Assembly (NCBI RefSeq): GCF_009720145.1
Contig: NZ_CP046252.1
Coordinates: 806,001-870,000, forward strand
Source of the DNA: Sphingobium sp. CAP-1
GTDB lineage: Bacteria > Pseudomonadota > Alphaproteobacteria > Sphingomonadales > Sphingomonadaceae
Direction: 5' to 3'
Length of the DNA stretch: 64,000 nucleotides
Made by a program: the position numbers and the translations under genes. The notes beneath the pieces were generated by a model. The model did not search any database. It saw nothing but the letters and a program-made list of their open reading frames with translations, and was not told the DNA's origin. Numbering within the stretch: position 1 is the stretch's first letter; each line of letters starts with the position of its first letter. Below are positions 35,233 through 43,546 of the stretch, piece after piece.

Positions 35233-35274
35233 CAGCATCGGCGGACGCTCATAGACGGCGGCTCCACACCAAAC

Positions 35275-35351
35275 GCGGGTGTAGCTCAGTTGGTTAGAGT
35301 GCCGGCCTGTCACGCCGGAGGTCGCGGGTTCGAGCCCCGTCACTCGCGCCA
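35275..35351 (+). tRNA. tRNA-Asp(GTC), copy 1 of 3
   Basis: A 77-nt cloverleaf with encoded CCA. Acceptor GCGGGTG pairs CACTCGC, D-arm GCTC...GAGT, anticodon loop CTGTCAC (anticodon GTC) in a GCCGG-type stem, T-arm CGGGTTCGAGCCCCG. Identical to the next two copies. Confidence 0.97.
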
Positions 35352-35433
35352 CTTTCCCTGACAGGAAGGTGGATATGGTGTAGAAGATTAGCATCGTCTG
35401 GCGGCCCGAAGGCTGCGAAGGATGCCACCCTGC

Positions 35434-35510
35434 GCGGGTGTAGCTCAGTTGGTTAGAGTGCCGGCCTGTCACGCCGGAGGTCGCGGGTTCGAGCCCCGTC
35501 ACTCGCGCCA
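35434..35510 (+). tRNA. tRNA-Asp(GTC), copy 2 of 3
   Basis: Identical 77-nt sequence to copy 1, with CCA encoded. It is separated by 82 nt; the spacer starts CTTTCCCTGAC as after copy 1 and ends with GGATGCC...CTGC as before copy 3, so the repeat unit included flanking DNA. Confidence 0.97.
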
Positions 35511-35590
35511 CTTTCCCTGACCGGAAAGTGAACTTCCCCAGATTTGTGTCCTCTGGCGGCCTGATTGGCCGAAAAGGATGCCGCACCTGC

Positions 35591-35667
35591 GCGGGTGTAG
35601 CTCAGTTGGTTAGAGTGCCGGCCTGTCACGCCGGAGGTCGCGGGTTCGAGCCCCGTCACTCGCGCCA
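35591..35667 (+). tRNA. tRNA-Asp(GTC), copy 3 of 3
   Basis: Third identical copy with encoded CCA. It is followed immediately by hairpins at 35667-35714 that probably end the tRNA transcript. The 80-nt spacer before it is related to the spacer before copy 2. Confidence 0.97.
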
Positions 35668-35714
35668 TCGCCCTGATTGTCCGGGCGATGGAGCCGGCGC
35701 GCGGAAGCGCCGGC
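35667..35714 (+). terminator. Two consecutive hairpins after the tRNA-Asp cluster
   Basis: ATCGCCC/GGGCGAT (35667-35673 and 35683-35689) is followed by GCCGGCGC/GCGCCGGC (35693-35700 and 35707-35714), both exact inverted repeats. They lie between the tRNA genes and the convergent aquaporin gene. T-runs are weak, so termination strength is uncertain. Confidence 0.6.
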
Positions 35715-35727
35715 ATTCCCATGCAGA

Positions 35728-36459
35728 TCAGATTTCGCCGCCGGTCACGGCCGGACGTGACGGTTCGGTGGCCAGCCAGCGATAGACGCCGCCTGCCGCC
35801 AGAGCGCCCACGATCGGCGCGACCCAGAACAGCCAGAGCTGTTGCAGGGCCAGGCCGCCTACCAGCAGGGCCGGCCCGGTGCTGCGCGCCGGATTGACCG
35901 ATGTATTGGTAACGGGAATGCTGATCAGGTGGATCAGGGTCAGCGCCAGGCCGATGGCGATCGGGGCGAATCCGCTTGGCGCACGGCTGTCGGTCGCGCC
36001 CAGAATCACGGACAGGAAGCCGAAGGTCAGCACCAGTTCGATCGCCAGCGCCGACGCCAGCGAATAGCCGCCGGGCGACAGGGCGTCATATCCATTCACC
36101 GCCAGTCCGTTGCCGGTCAGTGTGAAACCCGGCTGGCCGCTGGCAATGAACAGCAGCAGGGCGGCCGCGAGGACGGCCCCCACAAGTTGTGCGACGATAT
36201 AGGGGGCAATGTCCCGCGTGGGAAAGCGGCCGCCGGCCCACAGGCCGATCGTGACCGCCGGATTGAGGTGGCAGCCGGAAATATGGCCGATCGAATAGGC
36301 CATGGTCAGCACCGTCAGTCCAAAGGCCAGGCTGACCCCCAGCAGGCCGATGCCCACATCCGGGAAGGCCGCCGCCAGGACAGCGCTGCCGCAGCCGCCG
36401 AAAACCAGCCAGAATGTTCCCAACATTTCACTGAAAAGCCGCTTGTCCAATCCAACCAT
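35728..36459 (-). CDS. aqpZ: Aquaporin Z
   Basis: A 243-residue six-helix major intrinsic protein. The two half-helix NPA motifs are present as SGCHLNPAVTIG and NTSVNPARSTGPA. The first helix contains SEMLGTFWLVFGGCGSAVLAA, as in AqpZ. The NPARS form and overall length indicate a water channel rather than a glycerol facilitator. ATG 36459 follows AGGAG; an open frame continues upstream to 36606 but looks non-coding. It is the inner-membrane water channel for osmotic adjustment. Confidence 0.93.
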   Translation of the reverse strand: MVGLDKRLFSEMLGTFWLVFGGCGSAVLAAAFPDVGIGLLGVSLAFGLTVLTMAYSIGHISGCHLNPAVTIGLWAGGRFPTRDIAPYIVAQLVGAVLAAALLLFIASGQPGFTLTGNGLAVNGYDALSPGGYSLASALAIELVLTFGFLSVILGATDSRAPSGFAPIAIGLALTLIHLISIPVTNTSVNPARSTGPALLVGGLALQQLWLFWVAPIVGALAAGGVYRWLATEPSRPAVTGGEI

Positions 36460-36700
36460 CACCGTCTCCTGTCCCAGTGGAGCCATGCCACCAAAGACAT
36501 GATGTTCCGGTGCGGGGTGGCGCCGCCCGATTGGGGAAAAGGCGAAAGGGCGCGCGGTGGGTGGCGCGTTCGGGACAGTGATGTTGCGATCGTCATGGCG
36601 TCGCACTCCGTCCGATAGCGGGATGGCCCGGACGAGTGCGGGTTATCCATTGCGCTAAATCAAGGAGTTGATATCCATTGTTCGCGACGTTGTCACGACA

Positions 36701-36943
36701 TTATCCGCGCCGCCAGCGCCCGGTTTCCATCCAGGCGAGCAGTCGCCGCAGCGGCAATATCCAGATCCATATGATCCCCAGCACGACATAGACGGGCGTC
36801 TGCGCCCAGACCGGCAGTTGGCCGATCAGGCCCGACAGGCTGGCCACCAGCACCGCCCAGCCGATGATCAGGCCGATGATGGTCAGCATTCCCACCGGCT
36901 TGCGCCAGCTTGGCTGGTGATAATGGCGCGGATCGATGCTCAT
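36701..36943 (-). CDS. DUF2842 small membrane protein
   Basis: 80 residues with two membrane segments (PVGMLTIIGLIIGWAVLVASL and VWAQTPVYVVLGIIWIWILPL) and a basic tail ending GRW. The LPVWAQTPVYVVLGI...LPLRRLL pattern is DUF2842, a family found in alphaproteobacteria with no known function. Its ATG overlaps the stop of the cyclo-ligase gene (ATGA), so the two are translationally coupled. Confidence 0.78.
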   Translation of the reverse strand: MSIDPRHYHQPSWRKPVGMLTIIGLIIGWAVLVASLSGLIGQLPVWAQTPVYVVLGIIWIWILPLRRLLAWMETGRWRRG

Positions 36944-37527
36944 GCCTCCTGGCCCTCGATCAGTTCGATTTCGGTCATGATGATGTTCAGCGGCAGATCC
37001 CAGGGGTCGGCGGGGACGGTGTCGCTCTCCTGCACCGACCAGGCGAGGCCCACGCGCAGCGCATCGGGAAAGCGGGCGAAGGCGCGGTCATAATAGCCGC
37101 CACCCTGTCCCAGCCGGTTCATCGCCCGGTCGAAGCCGACCAGCGGAGCGATGATCACGTCGGGCGTCACCGGCCCGTCGCCCGGTTCGGGGTGGCTGGT
37201 GCGGAACGGGCCGGAAACCAGCGGATCGTCGGGACGCCAGGCGAGGAAATCCATGCTGCCCAGTCGGTCCAGCACGCGCGGCAGGGCCACGGTCTTGCCC
37301 ATGGTCTGGAGTTGCGCCGCCAGCCGCTGGGCCGGGGCTTCGTCGTCCAGCCCCATATAGAGCGCCACCACACGGGCATCCGCGATGCGGCGGGCGAGGG
37401 GGGAGGGGATCGCCCTGAACGCCAGTCGATGCGCCAGCGGATCGAGCGTGGCAACGAAGGCGCGCCGCCGCTGTCGCGCGATCGCGCGCAGGCTGGTCTT
37501 GTCGGGCGCGGTCGTCTCGTCGCTCAT
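36940..37527 (-). CDS. ygfA: 5-formyltetrahydrofolate cyclo-ligase
   Basis: A 195-residue enzyme that converts 5-formyl-THF to 5,10-methenyl-THF with ATP. Family motifs are SLRAIARQRRRAF at the N-terminus, VALYMGLDDEAP, VIIAPLVGFDRAMNRLGQGGGYYDRAFA (the ATP/substrate GxGGGYYD loop) and VGLAWSVQ. It follows the candidate 6S RNA and zapA, the arrangement conserved across many proteobacteria. Confidence 0.9.
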   Translation of the reverse strand: MSDETTAPDKTSLRAIARQRRRAFVATLDPLAHRLAFRAIPSPLARRIADARVVALYMGLDDEAPAQRLAAQLQTMGKTVALPRVLDRLGSMDFLAWRPDDPLVSGPFRTSHPEPGDGPVTPDVIIAPLVGFDRAMNRLGQGGGYYDRAFARFPDALRVGLAWSVQESDTVPADPWDLPLNIIMTEIELIEGQEA

Positions 37528-37549
37528 GCTGGTCCTGAAGCTGGCGGGG

Positions 37550-37715
37550 CGGGGAAGGTGACGGGACCGCCTCGGTCGTTTGCTGGAATATCCTCTGACG
37601 CCTCAACGTCAGGTGGGGACCATGTAGATCGGGCCGGAACCCGCCCAGGGACAGCCCCCTTGGATGTGATTATCGCCTCAGGGATGTTCGCTAAAGCTCG
37701 TGCCGCGCAGTGCCC
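37550..37715 (-). ncRNA. ssrS: Candidate 6S RNA between zapA and the cyclo-ligase gene
   Basis: The 200-nt gap between zapA and ygfA is where 6S RNA is encoded in most proteobacteria. On the minus strand it contains no ORF. It shows internal pairing expected of a long hairpin RNA: CTGACG/CGTCAG around a 6-nt loop, GGGC...GCCC around GGGTTCCG, and G-rich/C-rich opposing stretches (AAGGGGGC and GTCCCC). 6S RNA binds housekeeping RNA polymerase in stationary phase. The boundaries are approximate and the call rests mainly on synteny. Confidence 0.5.
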
Positions 37716-37727
37716 GTCGTCGCCAAT

Positions 37728-38069
37728 CTAGGCGTCCGCAGCGCTTGCGGCAAGCGTCACGCGCAGCTTTTCTATTCTTTGTGCCAGCGCCTCGACCGCA
37801 CGGACGCCCGGTTCGTCCTCATCGCCCAGCGGAAGCTGCGCCTGCCGCCCCGCGACTTCGCGCTTCAGATCGCCCAGTTCATCGGCCAGGAACAGCGCCG
37901 CGAACAGCAGGGTGCGCACTTCGGTCAGCCCCGGCGTGCTTTGCTGGGCCTCGCGCGCCTTTTGCTCGATCATGCCGGCCAGATGGGTGAGATGCGCCTC
38001 TTCCCCGTCGCGACAACGGATCGGATAGGGCCGTCCCATGATCTGCAACATGATTTCAGCCATGCCCAT
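37728..38069 (-). CDS. zapA: Cell division protein ZapA
   Basis: A 113-residue ZapA. The N-terminal globular part MLQIMGRPYPIRCRDGEEAHLTHLAGMIEQKA matches the ZapA pattern (I-x-G-x-x-Y...C-x-x-G-E-E), and the C-terminal EALAQRIEKLRVTLA is a coiled coil. It bundles FtsZ protofilaments. Starts at 38069 or 38063 are equally plausible; both overlap or abut the preceding coiled-coil gene. Confidence 0.85.
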   Translation of the reverse strand: MGMAEIMLQIMGRPYPIRCRDGEEAHLTHLAGMIEQKAREAQQSTPGLTEVRTLLFAALFLADELGDLKREVAGRQAQLPLGDEDEPGVRAVEALAQRIEKLRVTLAASAADA

Positions 38070-38253
38070 GTCCCTTCAGCGTATCGATCAGATCGTCCAG
38101 GGAGCGAAGCGCGGCGCGCGCGGCATTCTGATCCAGAGCGGGGGAAGGGGGATTGGCCGGGGTCGCCTCGACGAGGCGGGCTACATCCTGTTCAAGCCGG
38201 CTCACCGCACGCTCCAGCGTGCCGATCGCCTGCATCATGCGGTCGCTTGCCAT
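38056..38253 (-). CDS. Small coiled-coil protein upstream of zapA
   Basis: 65 residues starting MASDRMMQAIGTLERAVSRLEQDVARLVE, a heptad-like coiled coil, then a proline-rich linker and a second helix (ARAALRSLDDLIDTL). The ORF overlaps the zapA start, suggesting co-translation. An in-frame ATG at 38304 would add 17 residues. Position beside zapA suggests a division-related role, but it matches no family I can name. A 901-codon open frame upstream of it is an antisense shadow of tkt and gap. Confidence 0.6.
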   Translation of the reverse strand: MASDRMMQAIGTLERAVSRLEQDVARLVEATPANPPSPALDQNAARAALRSLDDLIDTLKGHGHG

Positions 38254-38445
38254 CGGCCAGTCATAGCCGGATTCGATCCTTCGCAAAAGCGCTCTTTGGG
38301 GCATGGAGCGGCCATATGCGGCGCTTGTGGGACGACGCGCGGTTGACGCATGGGGCTTGACGCGACAAAGGGGGCGCGATCTCGACTCGTCCGCCCGCGC
38401 GCGGGTCGTCACAGCTTTACCCGTGCAGGAAAGACGCCGCCCAAG

Positions 38446-40413
38446 ATGACCGTTTCCGAAAAGTCGCTCGCCAACGCCATCCGGGCGCTGTCCATGGACG
38501 CCGTGCAGGCCGCCAATAGCGGCCATCCGGGGATGCCGATGGGCATGGCGGACGTGGCCACGGTGCTGTTCGACGACTATCTGAAATTCGATCCGACCGA
38601 GCCGAAATGGGCCGACCGCGACCGTTTCGTCCTGTCGGCGGGCCATGGCTCCATGCTGATCTACAGCTTGCTGCACCTGACCGGCTATGCCGCGCCGACG
38701 ATCGAGGATATCGCCAATTTCCGCCAGTTGCACAGCCCCTGCGCCGGCCACCCGGAGAATTTCGAGCTGGCGGGCGTGGAAGCGACCACCGGCCCGCTCG
38801 GCTCTGGCCTCGCCACCGCGGTCGGCATGGCGATCGCCGAGCGGCATCTGAACGCGCAGTTTGGCGACGATCTGGTCGATCATCGTACCTGGGTGATCGC
38901 GGGCGACGGCTGCCTGATGGAAGGCATCAACCATGAGGCGATCGGTCTGGCCGGTCATCTGGGTCTTGGCCGCCTGATCGTGCTGTGGGACGATAACAAG
39001 ATCACCATCGACGGCGCGGTCGACCTGTCGAGCAGCGAGGATGTGCTGGCGCGCTATGCCGCGACCGGCTGGCATGTCGTGTCGTGCGATGGCCATGACG
39101 TTGCCGATGTACGCCGCGCGCTGGCCGAGGCGGTCGCCGATGCGCGCCCCTCGATCGTCGCCTGCGCCACCAAGATCGGCTATGGCGCGCCGAACAAGGC
39201 CGGCACGTCGGGCGTCCACGGCTCCGCGCTGGGCGAGGCTGAAGTCGCCGCCGCGCGCGAATTTCTGGGCTGGACCGCCGAACCCTTCGTCATCCCGGCC
39301 GACATCGCCGCCGCGTGGAAGGCGATCGGCGCCAAGGGCGCGGACGTTCGCGCGGGCTGGGAAGCTCGGCTGGCAAGCAACGGGAAGGGCGCGGAATTTT
39401 CCCGCCGCATGGCTGGCGATCTGCCCGCCGACTTCTCGCTCGACGCCTATATCGACAGCCTGATCGCCGCGCCGCAGAAGGTCGCGACCCGCAAGGCCAG
39501 CGAACTGGCGCTGGGCGCGATCAACGATCTGCTGCCCGAAACGCTGGGCGGATCGGCCGACCTGACCGGCTCCAACAATACCAAGACCAAATCGACCGGC
39601 CCGCTGACCAGGGACGATTATGCGGGCCGCTATGTCTATTACGGCATCCGTGAGTTCGGCATGGCCTGCGCGATGAACGGCATGGCGCTGCATGGCGGCG
39701 TGATCCCCTATGGCGGCACCTTCCTGGTCTTTTCCGACTATATGCGTGGCGGTATCCGCCTCGCCGCGCTCCAGCAGCAGCGGGTGATCCACGTCCTGAC
39801 CCATGACTCGATCGGTCTGGGCGAGGATGGCCCGACCCACCAGCCGATCGAACATGTCATGTCGCTGCGCATGATCCCGAATCTGGATGTCTATCGCCCG
39901 GCCGATATCGTCGAGACGGCGGAATGCTGGGAACTGGCGCTCAAGGATGCGACCGGTCCGTCGGTGCTGGCGCTGACCCGCCAGAACCTGCCGCAACTGC
40001 GGCTGGAAAAAGCTGAGAATCTGTCGGCGAAGGGCGCCTATCGTCTGGTCGCCGCGACCGCCGAGCGTCATGTCGTGCTGATCGCCACCGGTTCCGAAGT
40101 CGAAATCGCCGTCGACACCGCGAAGCTGCTGGAAGCACAGGGCATCGGCGCCGATGTCGTGTCGATGCCGAGCTGGGCGCATTTCGAGGCGCAGCCGCAT
40201 ACGTATAAGGACGATCTTCTGCCGCACCATGTCTTGCGCGTGTCGATCGAGGCGGGCACGACTTTCGGCTGGGAACGCTATACCGGCATTGCCGGCCTGC
40301 GCTTCGGCATCGACAGCTTCGGCGCGTCGGCGCCCGCGGAAGCACTCTACGACCATTTCGGCCTGACCGCCGCCAAGATTGCGCCGCAAATTGCGGCCGC
40401 GCTCAAGGCCTGA
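38446..40413 (+). CDS. tkt: Transketolase
   Basis: A 655-residue thiamine-diphosphate transketolase of the pentose phosphate pathway. Motifs in order: LSMDAVQAANSGHPGMPMGMADVA, FVLSAGHGSMLIYSLLHLTGY, ThDP-binding GDGCLMEGINHEAIGLAGHLGLGRLIVLWDDN, the transketolase motif GEDGPTHQPIEHV, and C-terminal IATGSEVEIAVDTAKLL. ATG 38446 is chosen because residues encoded upstream are not family-like. It opens the central carbon cluster tkt-gap-pgk-fba on the plus strand. Confidence 0.95.
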   Translation: MTVSEKSLANAIRALSMDAVQAANSGHPGMPMGMADVATVLFDDYLKFDPTEPKWADRDRFVLSAGHGSMLIYSLLHLTGYAAPTIEDIANFRQLHSPCAGHPENFELAGVEATTGPLGSGLATAVGMAIAERHLNAQFGDDLVDHRTWVIAGDGCLMEGINHEAIGLAGHLGLGRLIVLWDDNKITIDGAVDLSSSEDVLARYAATGWHVVSCDGHDVADVRRALAEAVADARPSIVACATKIGYGAPNKAGTSGVHGSALGEAEVAAAREFLGWTAEPFVIPADIAAAWKAIGAKGADVRAGWEARLASNGKGAEFSRRMAGDLPADFSLDAYIDSLIAAPQKVATRKASELALGAINDLLPETLGGSADLTGSNNTKTKSTGPLTRDDYAGRYVYYGIREFGMACAMNGMALHGGVIPYGGTFLVFSDYMRGGIRLAALQQQRVIHVLTHDSIGLGEDGPTHQPIEHVMSLRMIPNLDVYRPADIVETAECWELALKDATGPSVLALTRQNLPQLRLEKAENLSAKGAYRLVAATAERHVVLIATGSEVEIAVDTAKLLEAQGIGADVVSMPSWAHFEAQPHTYKDDLLPHHVLRVSIEAGTTFGWERYTGIAGLRFGIDSFGASAPAEALYDHFGLTAAKIAPQIAAALKA

Positions 40414-40447
40414 ACCCACATTACACGCAAACCGGGAGACAAGTGCA

Positions 40448-41458
40448 GTGGCAACGAAGGTAGCAATTAACGGTTTCGGACGTATCGGCCGTCTGGTGGC
40501 GCGCGCCATCCTGTCGCGCACCGACCATGACCTGGAACTGGTCAGCATCAACGATCTGGGCGACGCAAAGGCCAACGCCCTGCTGTTCAAGCGCGATTCG
40601 GTCCATGGCAACTGGGCCGGCGATGTCAGCGTCGACGGCGATTTCCTGGTGATCGACGGCAAGCGTATCGCCGTCACCGCCGAACGCGATCCCGCCAAGC
40701 TGCCCCACGCGGCGCAGGGCGTCGACATCGCCCTGGAATGCACCGGCATCTTCGCCGACAAGGCGAAGGCCAGCGCTCACCTGACCGCGGGCGCCAAGCG
40801 CGTCGTCATCTCCGCGCCCGCCACCGGCGTCGACAAGACGGTGGTGTTCGGCGTCAACCATGACACGCTGACCGCCGACGATGTGGTGATCTCCAACGCG
40901 AGCTGCACCACCAACTGCCTCGCGCCGCTGGCGAAGGTGCTGCATGACGCGATCGGCATCGAGCGCGGTTTCATGACCACCATCCACAGCTACACCAATG
41001 ACCAGAACACGCTGGACCAGATCCACAAGGACATGCGCCGCGCCCGCGCCGCCGCCTTGTCGATGATCCCCACCACCACGGGCGCCGCCCGCGCCGTGGG
41101 TGAGGTTCTGCCCGAACTCAAGGGCAAGCTGGATGGCTCGTCGGTCCGCGTGCCGACCCCGAACGTGTCGGTTGTCGACCTGAAGTTCGACGCCAAGCGC
41201 GCGACCAGCGTTCAGGAAGTCAATGATCTGCTCAAGGCCGCTTCGGAATCCGGCCCGCTCAAGGGCGTGCTGGGCTATTCGGACGAGCCGCTGGTGTCGA
41301 TCGACTATAATAGCGATCCGCGCAGCTCGACCGTCGACAGCCTGGAAACGGCCGTGATCGACGGCACGCTCGTCCGCGTGCTGAGCTGGTATGACAATGA
41401 ATGGGGCTTCTCGAACCGCATGATCGACACCACGGGTGTCGTGGCGAAGTTCCTCTAA
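40448..41458 (+). CDS. gap: Glyceraldehyde-3-phosphate dehydrogenase, type I
   Basis: A 336-residue GAPDH. It has the Rossmann motif INGFGRIGRLVARA, the catalytic ISNASCTTNCLAPLAKVL (active-site Cys), and the phosphate-binding SMIPTTTGAARAVGEVLPELKGKLDG and SWYDNEWGFSNRM segments. The start is a GTG at 40448 with GGGAG upstream; no ATG in frame fits. It is followed by a strong intrinsic terminator before pgk, so gap mRNA can be ended separately. Confidence 0.96.
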   Translation: MATKVAINGFGRIGRLVARAILSRTDHDLELVSINDLGDAKANALLFKRDSVHGNWAGDVSVDGDFLVIDGKRIAVTAERDPAKLPHAAQGVDIALECTGIFADKAKASAHLTAGAKRVVISAPATGVDKTVVFGVNHDTLTADDVVISNASCTTNCLAPLAKVLHDAIGIERGFMTTIHSYTNDQNTLDQIHKDMRRARAAALSMIPTTTGAARAVGEVLPELKGKLDGSSVRVPTPNVSVVDLKFDAKRATSVQEVNDLLKAASESGPLKGVLGYSDEPLVSIDYNSDPRSSTVDSLETAVIDGTLVRVLSWYDNEWGFSNRMIDTTGVVAKFL

Positions 41459-41467
41459 GCCTTGCCG

Positions 41468-41500
41468 AACCCCGCCGGATCAAACCGGCGGGGTTTTTCT
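41468..41500 (+). terminator. Intrinsic terminator after gap
   Basis: An exact 11-bp stem (AACCCCGCCGG at 41468-41478, CCGGCGGGGTT at 41485-41495) with a 6-nt loop ATCAAA is followed by a T-run. This is a standard Rho-independent terminator. It would separate gap expression from pgk. Confidence 0.92.
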
Positions 41501-41536
41501 TCCCATCTACATTCCCCCAGAATTTTAGGAGCGACC

Positions 41537-42739
41537 ATGGCCAAGCCGTTCAAGACACTCGACGACATGGGTGACATCACTGGTAAGGTGGTGCTGGTGC
41601 GCGAGGATCTGAACGTGCCGATGCAGGACGGTTCGGTCAGCGACGACACCCGCCTGCGCGCGGCGATGCCGACCGTGCTGGAACTGGCGGATCGCGGCGC
41701 CAGGGTGCTGATCCTGGCCCATTTCGGCCGGCCCAAGGGCCAGAAGAATCCCGAATTTTCGTTGTCGAAGATTACCCGCCCGCTGTCGGCCGTGCTGGGC
41801 CGCGAGGTGCAGTTCATCCCCGATTGTCAGGGTGAGGCCGCCGTTGACGGCATAAAGGTGATGCGCCCCGGCGACATCGCCATCCTGGAAAATACCCGTT
41901 TCCATCCCGGCGAGGAAAAGAATGAGCCTGCGCTGGTCGCGGCGATGGCGGCGATCGGCGATCTGTATGTCAACGACGCCTTCTCCGCCGCGCACCGCGC
42001 CCATGCCTCGACCGAGGGGTTGGCGCGCGCGCTGCCCGCCTTTGCCGGCCGGTCGATGGAACGGGAACTGGATGCGCTTGCCGCCGCGCTGGGCGAGCCG
42101 GTGAAGCCGGTCGCGGCGGTCGTGGGCGGCGCGAAAGTGTCGACCAAGCTCGACGTGCTGAACAATCTCGTCGCCAAGGTCGATCATCTGATCATCGGCG
42201 GCGGCATGGCCAACACCTTCCTCTATGCGCGCGGCGTCGATGTCGGCAAGTCGCTGTGCGAAAAGGATCTGGCAGCCACCGCCGAAGCGATCTTCGACAA
42301 GGCGGAAGAAGCCGGCTGCATCATCCATCTGCCCTATGACGTGGTGGTTGCGAAGGAATTCGCGGCCAATCCGGCCTCGTTGCGCACCTGCAACGTTCAT
42401 GAGGTCGCCGAGGACGAGATGATCCTGGACGTTGGTCCGGCTGCGGTCGAGGCGCTGGGCGACGCGCTTAAAAATTGCCGGACGCTGGTATGGAACGGTC
42501 CGCTCGGCGCGTTCGAGATCGCGCCCTTCGACGCGGCGACGGTGGCGCTCGCCAGGACGGCGGCGGCGCTGACCAGGGAAGGCCAACTCACCTCGGTCGC
42601 CGGCGGTGGCGATACGGTGGCGGCGCTCAATCATGCCGGCGCGGCGGGTGATTTCAGCTTCGTGTCGACCGCCGGCGGCGCGTTCCTCGAATGGATGGAA
42701 GGCAAGGATCTGCCCGGCGTCAAGGCGCTGATGGGCTGA
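41537..42739 (+). CDS. pgk: Phosphoglycerate kinase
   Basis: A 400-residue PGK. The signature KVVLVREDLNVPMQDG (normally VDFNVP) is near the N-terminus, followed by the sugar-phosphate site ILAHFGRPKG and ENTRFHPGEEKN, AAVVGGAKVSTKLDVLNNL, and the nucleotide-binding GGGDTVAALNHAG and STAGGAFLEWMEGK. ATG 41537 has AGGAG upstream. In glycolysis it catalyses the first ATP-generating step. Confidence 0.95.
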   Translation: MAKPFKTLDDMGDITGKVVLVREDLNVPMQDGSVSDDTRLRAAMPTVLELADRGARVLILAHFGRPKGQKNPEFSLSKITRPLSAVLGREVQFIPDCQGEAAVDGIKVMRPGDIAILENTRFHPGEEKNEPALVAAMAAIGDLYVNDAFSAAHRAHASTEGLARALPAFAGRSMERELDALAAALGEPVKPVAAVVGGAKVSTKLDVLNNLVAKVDHLIIGGGMANTFLYARGVDVGKSLCEKDLAATAEAIFDKAEEAGCIIHLPYDVVVAKEFAANPASLRTCNVHEVAEDEMILDVGPAAVEALGDALKNCRTLVWNGPLGAFEIAPFDAATVALARTAAALTREGQLTSVAGGGDTVAALNHAGAAGDFSFVSTAGGAFLEWMEGKDLPGVKALMG

Positions 42740-42746
42740 ACGACCG

Positions 42747-42774
42747 CCGACCGGGGCGTCAGCGCCCCGGTCGG
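42747..42774. terminator. Strong hairpin between pgk and the convergent TlpA-like gene
   Basis: CCGACCGGGGCG (42747-42758) and CGCCCCGGTCGG (42763-42774) form a perfect 12-bp stem with a 4-nt loop TCAG. There is no T-run on either side, so it may end transcription with help or protect mRNA 3' ends of the two convergent genes. Confidence 0.65.
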
Positions 42775-42800
42775 GGAAGGATTACCGTGTCCCTACTCGG

Positions 42801-43304
42801 CTATGACGGCGCCTTTTCTTGCAGCAATGGCACCAGCAAAGCGTTGAGCGCATCGAGATCAAAGGCGCCGGACCGGGCGTAGCGCAGCACACCGGCGCGA
42901 TCGATGACGAAATTGGTCGGCACGCCGGTAAGCGGACCATATGGCCCCTTGATCCGCTTGGCCGATGGCATGGCCATGGCGGCGAACAATTTTTTCAGTT
43001 GTCCGATCGGCACGGACCCTTCGGTGGTGATGGCAAAGACCTTCAGCCCATATTTTTGCTGCATCGCATAATAGCCGTCCAGAGTGGGTAATTCCCTGCG
43101 GCATGGCACACACCAGGTCGCCCAGAAATTCAGCACGACCACCTGCCCCTTGAGGTCGGCCAGCGCGACCTTGCTGCCATCGATCAGGGTGAGTTCGAAA
43201 TCGGGCGCGGCGGCGCCGACCTTCGGCTTTTCCGCCGCATGGCCGGGCGACGCCGCCAAGAGTGTTGCGGCCGCGATCATGACCAGTCGTCCGATGAAGT
43301 TCAT
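42801..43304 (-). CDS. TlpA-like thiol:disulfide oxidoreductase
   Basis: 167 residues with a signal peptide (MNFIGRLVMIAAATLLAASPGHA). The thioredoxin-fold domain contains the redox motif FWATWCVPCRRELP (CVPC) and the cis-proline segment GPLTGVPTNFVID. It is probably periplasmic and may reduce apo-cytochrome or other cysteines. It is divergent from fba and convergent with pgk; no cytochrome maturation genes are nearby. Confidence 0.88.
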   Translation of the reverse strand: MNFIGRLVMIAAATLLAASPGHAAEKPKVGAAAPDFELTLIDGSKVALADLKGQVVVLNFWATWCVPCRRELPTLDGYYAMQQKYGLKVFAITTEGSVPIGQLKKLFAAMAMPSAKRIKGPYGPLTGVPTNFVIDRAGVLRYARSGAFDLDALNALLVPLLQEKAPS

Positions 43305-43546
43305 GCCTGTCCCCCGGTTTCACCCACCTTGTGAATGCTTACTTATCCGTAGGGAATGCGCCAGCCTTTTCCCGTTTCATATTGAGAGGCGATGTTTCTT
43401 GCGGTGCGGCATGGGACTGGCTAACAGCCCGAAAATCGGCGATCATGACGCCGACGCCGCACCGGGCGGGCAGGCGATTGGAGCGCTTGCCATCAGTCTT
43501 ATTCGCGCCGCCGGAGGGGTGTGCGCTCAAGGGAAGGTATGTGCAG

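Noticed and set aside
33946..35586. A minus-strand frame with repeated RVTGLEPATSGVTGRHSNQLSYTRA-like peptides
   Set aside because: The repeated peptide is the translation of the antisense strand of the tRNA-Asp copies, not a protein repeat.
35275..35667. CRISPR array, because three near-regular repeats are present
   Set aside because: The repeats are 77-nt tRNA-Asp genes with spacers of about 80 nt and no cas genes nearby.
38056..40761. A 901-codon minus-strand open frame opposite tkt and gap
   Set aside because: It is antisense to two clear enzymes and reads low-complexity His/Arg/Gly-rich sequence; only its last 65 codons look like a real small gene.
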